From Eubacterium sp. (GTDB lineage Bacteria; Bacillota_A; Clostridia; Peptostreptococcales; Anaerovoracaceae), in contig JAETSS010000055.1 of NCBI GenBank assembly GCA_021769545.1, positions 1 through 7,964 on the forward strand: a stretch of 7,964 bases of DNA, in the 5' to 3' direction. Shown piece after piece: positions 5,115-7,964 of this stretch. A model generated the notes under the pieces. It made no database searches. It saw nothing but the letters and a program-made list of their open reading frames with translations, and had not been told where the DNA came from. The translations under genes and the position numbers were made by a program. Numbering within the stretch: position 1 is the stretch's first letter; every line of letters starts with the position of its first letter.

Positions 5115-7196
5115 ATGTCTTTTTTTCCGTTTTTTAGAGAAATAGAAGGTGTGGACGGTCTCATTGTGGGAGGCGGCAGCGTGGCCTTGAGAAAGGCGGA
5201 AAAGCTGCAGCCCTACGGTCCGCATCTGACCGTTATCGCCTGCGATATATCGCCGGGGTTTCGTAAGACCAGGGCGACCATAATTGAGAGGAGCTTCTGT
5301 GACGATGATATAAGACCGGGATACGGCTTCGTCATAGCAGCCAGTGACGACGAAGGGGTGAATGAACGCATTGCGAAGCTGTGCAGGGAAATGGATATCC
5401 CTGTCAACGTAGTGGACAGGCCGGAGCTTTGCACGTTTTTATTTCCTGCACTTGTAAAGCGCGGCGATCTTTCGGTAGGGATATCGACATCGGGTGCGAG
5501 TCCCACTGCGGCAGTGTGGCTGAAAAAGGAAATCGAGGAGCTGCTTCCGCGGAATACGGAAAGCTCTCTCAAATGGCTGAAGGAGCAGCGCGATATCGTC
5601 AAGAAGACCGTTGGAGACGAGACGGAGCGCAGCCGGTGTATGAAGCGGATGTTCAGCCGCTGTCTGGAGGAAGACGGACGGGAGCGCAGAGGACACGTAA
5701 GTCTCGTAGGTGCGGGCTGCGGTAAAAAGGACTGGATAACGGTGGAGGGCCTTTTGCTGCTGCGGTCATGCGATGCCGTAGTATACGATGATCTGATAGA
5801 TGATGCACTGCTGGAAGAAGTACCACCGGGAGCCGAGAAGATCTATGCAGGAAAGAGAAGCGGCAGACTTTCCACAGGGCAGGAGGATATCCAGAAGCTG
5901 CTGGTACGCCTTGCCGGACAGGGAAAGCATGCGGTACGGCTGAAAGGCGGAGATCCCTTCGTTTTCGGAAGAGGCGGAGAGGAGATACAGTATTTGAACA
6001 GACATGATATACCGTGGCGGGTGGTGCCGGGCATCAGCTCGGCCCTTGCCATCCCGGCGGAAGCAGGGATACCGGTCACTCACCGTGGCATAAGCCGGGG
6101 TATACATATAATGACGGCGCATACAGGCGACGATGTCCTGCGCAGGGATATGGAGCAGTTCGCCGCCCTTGAGGGTACGCTGGTCTTTCTCATGGGTCTG
6201 GAAAGCCTGGGGGAGATAGCTTCGCTCCTTAAAAAATACGGCAGGAAGGGCAGCACGCCTGCGGCTGTATTGTCGGGCGGAAATGCGGAGCAGCCATATA
6301 AGGTGACGGGAACGCTGGACGATATCGCAGAGAAAGCGAAGCGGGAAGGAGCCGTGACACCGGCTGTCATCGTCGTCGGAGAGACCGTCGCACTTGATCT
6401 TAGGGAAAGCTCTGCAGGGCCGCTTGAGGGCATCAGGGTGGGGCTGACGGGAACGGACGATTTTCAGGAAAAGCTCCGAAGCAAGCTGCTGCCGCTGGGC
6501 GCCCGGGTGGTCTCACTGATGAAAGGGCGCTGCCGGGAGCTGGATGCGGAGATCCCATGGAAGGAGCTGGCGGAGCCTGAAAAGAAGTGGATGGTCTTTA
6601 CCAGCGTTCAGGGAGTACGGCATTTTTTTCGAAGGTGCAGGAAGGACAGGATCGACAGCAGGCTGTTTGCATACTGCAGCTTTGCGGTGATCGGCCCTGC
6701 CACGGCGCAGGAGCTTGAAGCCCATGGATTTATTGCGGATATCTGCCCCGAGGAATACACATCATCATCCCTTGCAGACGAGCTGATCTCACATATGGAA
6801 GACGGAGAAAAGGCATATCTGTTCTGTTCCGTGCAGGCGTCAAGGCTGCTTGAGGACAGACTCTCCCGGAAGGATATCGTTTGCAGGAGACTTGAAATAT
6901 ACGATACCGGATTTACATGCACGGATGATATGGCTGGCCATAAGGCGGCCGGTGGTCAGGTGGCTGAGCCTGATTACATCATGCTGGGAAGTGCGGGAGG
7001 CGTCAGGGCGCTGAAAGATTTTGGCTATGTGCCCGGCGGCGGGACGGAAGGCGTCTGCATAGGTCCGGTGTGCGCCGAAGCCTATGAAAGCTGCTTTGGC
7101 AGGGAGCCGATAGTTGCGGCCGATGCTTCGGCGGGAGCCATGATAGAAGCGCTGCTGACTTCGGCAGGAGAAGGATCAAGGAAGAAAGAGGATTGA
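5115..7196 (+). CDS. cobA-hemD: Trifunctional precorrin-2 dehydrogenase / uroporphyrinogen-III methyltransferase / uroporphyrinogen-III synthase
   Basis: This 693-residue protein fuses three enzymes of the route to sirohydrochlorin. Residues 1-185 are a CysG-N/SirC-like NAD-dependent precorrin-2 dehydrogenase, with IVGGGSVALRKAEKL (17-31), NVVDRP with Asp101, ISTSGASP (123-130) and a helical linker. Residues 194-430 are the SAM-dependent methyltransferase CobA/SUMT, with VVYDD (Asp225), VRLKGGDPFVFGRGGEE (274-290), VPGISSA (304-310) and PVTHR (320-324). Residues 437-685 are a HemD-like uroporphyrinogen-III synthase, with VFTSVQGVRHFF, AVIGPATAQELEAHG and a final IGPVCAEAYE segment. Domain order is the reverse of reaction order. 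The methyltransferase glycine loop reads VGAGCGKKD (198-206) instead of the usual VGAGPGDPE, a striking change. AAGGAG lies 7 bases before the ATG, and the bioY stop is 11 bases upstream. The downstream cbiL begins 3 bases after the stop. Confidence 0.93.
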   Translation: MSFFPFFREIEGVDGLIVGGGSVALRKAEKLQPYGPHLTVIACDISPGFRKTRATIIERSFCDDDIRPGYGFVIAASDDEGVNERIAKLCREMDIPVNVVDRPELCTFLFPALVKRGDLSVGISTSGASPTAAVWLKKEIEELLPRNTESSLKWLKEQRDIVKKTVGDETERSRCMKRMFSRCLEEDGRERRGHVSLVGAGCGKKDWITVEGLLLLRSCDAVVYDDLIDDALLEEVPPGAEKIYAGKRSGRLSTGQEDIQKLLVRLAGQGKHAVRLKGGDPFVFGRGGEEIQYLNRHDIPWRVVPGISSALAIPAEAGIPVTHRGISRGIHIMTAHTGDDVLRRDMEQFAALEGTLVFLMGLESLGEIASLLKKYGRKGSTPAAVLSGGNAEQPYKVTGTLDDIAEKAKREGAVTPAVIVVGETVALDLRESSAGPLEGIRVGLTGTDDFQEKLRSKLLPLGARVVSLMKGRCRELDAEIPWKELAEPEKKWMVFTSVQGVRHFFRRCRKDRIDSRLFAYCSFAVIGPATAQELEAHGFIADICPEEYTSSSLADELISHMEDGEKAYLFCSVQASRLLEDRLSRKDIVCRRLEIYDTGFTCTDDMAGHKAAGGQVAEPDYIMLGSAGGVRALKDFGYVPGGGTEGVCIGPVCAEAYESCFGREPIVAADASAGAMIEALLTSAGEGSRKKED

Positions 7197-7199
7197 AAT

Positions 7200-7892
7200 A
7201 TGAGCGGAATATTATACGGAGTAGGAGTAGGCCCCGGAGATCCGGAGCAGATGACGTTAAAGGCAGTACGGACAATAAGGGAAAACGATATCATAGCCCT
7301 TCCGGGAGCCGAGCCAAAGGAGACCTTTGCATATAAGATCGCAGAGGGCGCAGTACCGGAGCTTGCTGATAAGACTCTTATATCGGTATACATGCCGATG
7401 ACATACGATAAGAGAGAGCAGCAGAAGCACCATCAGGAAGGCGCGGGAACAGTGGAGGAATACTTAAAAAAAGGGCAGAACGTGGTATATCTGACACTGG
7501 GAGACCCGACGGTATACTCCACATTCACATACATACAGCGTATCGTGGAGGCTGACGGATTCGAAACACGGATCATCAGCGGGATACCGTCCTTCTGTGC
7601 GGCTGCGGCTGCGGCCAATGAGCCCCTTGCCGTATGGAACCAGCAGATACATATCATGCCTGCGGCTCACAACCTTGAGGAGCCCCTCCCGGCATCAGGC
7701 ACGTGCGTTCTGATGAAATCCGGCAGCAAGATGGACAGGGTAAAGTCCGTCATAAAGGACAGCGGCCGTGATGCCGTCATGGTGGAAAACTGCGGGACCG
7801 CTGATGAACATATATATCGTCATGTGGAGGATATCCCGGACGGTGCGGGATATTACTCTCTTATCATATCCAAAGAGGCGGAGGACAAATGA
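7200..7892 (+). CDS. cbiL: Precorrin-2 / cobalt-factor II C20-methyltransferase
   Basis: This SAM-dependent methyltransferase of the tetrapyrrole methylase family adds the C20 methyl group that leads precorrin-2 or cobalt-sirohydrochlorin into corrin synthesis. The 230 residues match CbiL/CobI length. Visible motifs are GVGVGPGDPEQMTLKA (7-22, with an intact GPGD loop), LPG (34-36), LTLGDPTVYSTFTYI (98-112) and SGIPSFCAAAAAAN (127-140). The absence of any oxygen-dependent cob gene and the probable anaerobic host favour the cobalt-early CbiL role over aerobic CobI, but this is inference. AGAGGA (7187-7192) sits 7 bases before the ATG and lies within the end of the preceding fusion gene. It is the committed corrin step directly after the enzyme that makes its precursor. 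Its stop overlaps the next start as ATGA. Confidence 0.94.
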   Translation: MSGILYGVGVGPGDPEQMTLKAVRTIRENDIIALPGAEPKETFAYKIAEGAVPELADKTLISVYMPMTYDKREQQKHHQEGAGTVEEYLKKGQNVVYLTLGDPTVYSTFTYIQRIVEADGFETRIISGIPSFCAAAAAANEPLAVWNQQIHIMPAAHNLEEPLPASGTCVLMKSGSKMDRVKSVIKDSGRDAVMVENCGTADEHIYRHVEDIPDGAGYYSLIISKEAEDK

Positions 7893-7964
7893 TCGAGCTG
7901 AGAGATCTTACTAAAAAATTTGACAGATTTACGGCTGTGGACTCCGTAAACATAAGTATAGATA
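7889..7964 (+). CDS. ABC transporter ATP-binding protein (3' partial, first 25 codons)
   Basis: The ATG overlaps the cbiL stop in an ATGA junction, and the frame stays open to the window edge. The visible peptide begins MIELRDLTKKFDRFTAVDSV, the typical first strands of an ABC ATPase (IELxxLTKxFxxFTAVDxV), ahead of where the Walker A motif would fall. This pattern is most common in ATPases of ABC-2 type exporters, but so little is visible that a cobalt (CbiO) or other importer ATPase cannot be excluded. Position in the B12-controlled operon implies co-expression with tetrapyrrole synthesis. Confidence 0.68.
   Translation, partial: MIELRDLTKKFDRFTAVDSVNISID

Overview
The window looks like a chromosomal piece of an anaerobic Clostridia-type Firmicute. 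The evidence is strong purine-rich ribosome binding sites before nearly every gene, all genes on one strand, short or overlapping gene junctions, a cobalamin riboswitch with an intrinsic terminator, and clostridial-style CobA-HemD and BioY proteins. A genus cannot be named from the sequence alone. Base composition looks close to even or mildly GC-rich throughout, and no mobile element, RNA gene or CRISPR array was seen.

Left part (1-3212). A 5'-truncated metallo-beta-lactamase-fold hydrolase of the AiiA/lactonase type ends at 419. A 265-base gap follows. It holds a near-consensus promoter (556-585) and a very GC-rich leader built from degenerate 9-base repeats, which can fold into two mutually exclusive 8-bp stems directly before the ribosome binding site. 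This leads into a full-length Xaa-Pro aminopeptidase (M24 family), followed 17 bases later by a short-chain dehydrogenase/reductase.

Right part (3213-7964). A 362-base gap holds a candidate extended -10 promoter, a cobalamin riboswitch, a candidate antiterminator and a strong intrinsic terminator. They precede a tightly packed operon: hemC, a bioY-like ECF transporter S component, a three-domain fusion (precorrin-2 dehydrogenase, uroporphyrinogen-III methyltransferase, uroporphyrinogen-III synthase), cbiL, and the first 25 codons of an ABC transporter ATPase. HemC makes hydroxymethylbilane. The fusion can in principle take this through uroporphyrinogen III and precorrin-2 to sirohydrochlorin. 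CbiL then performs the C20 methylation that commits the product to the corrin branch. Control by a B12-sensing leader fits a tetrapyrrole supply devoted mainly to cobalamin (and possibly siroheme).

The points most worth a second look are the BioY-like protein inside a B12-controlled tetrapyrrole operon, where it lacks the usual C-terminal Lys of BioY; the triple fusion, whose methyltransferase domain has lost the GPGD loop; the attenuator architecture; and the odd repeat-built leader before the aminopeptidase gene.
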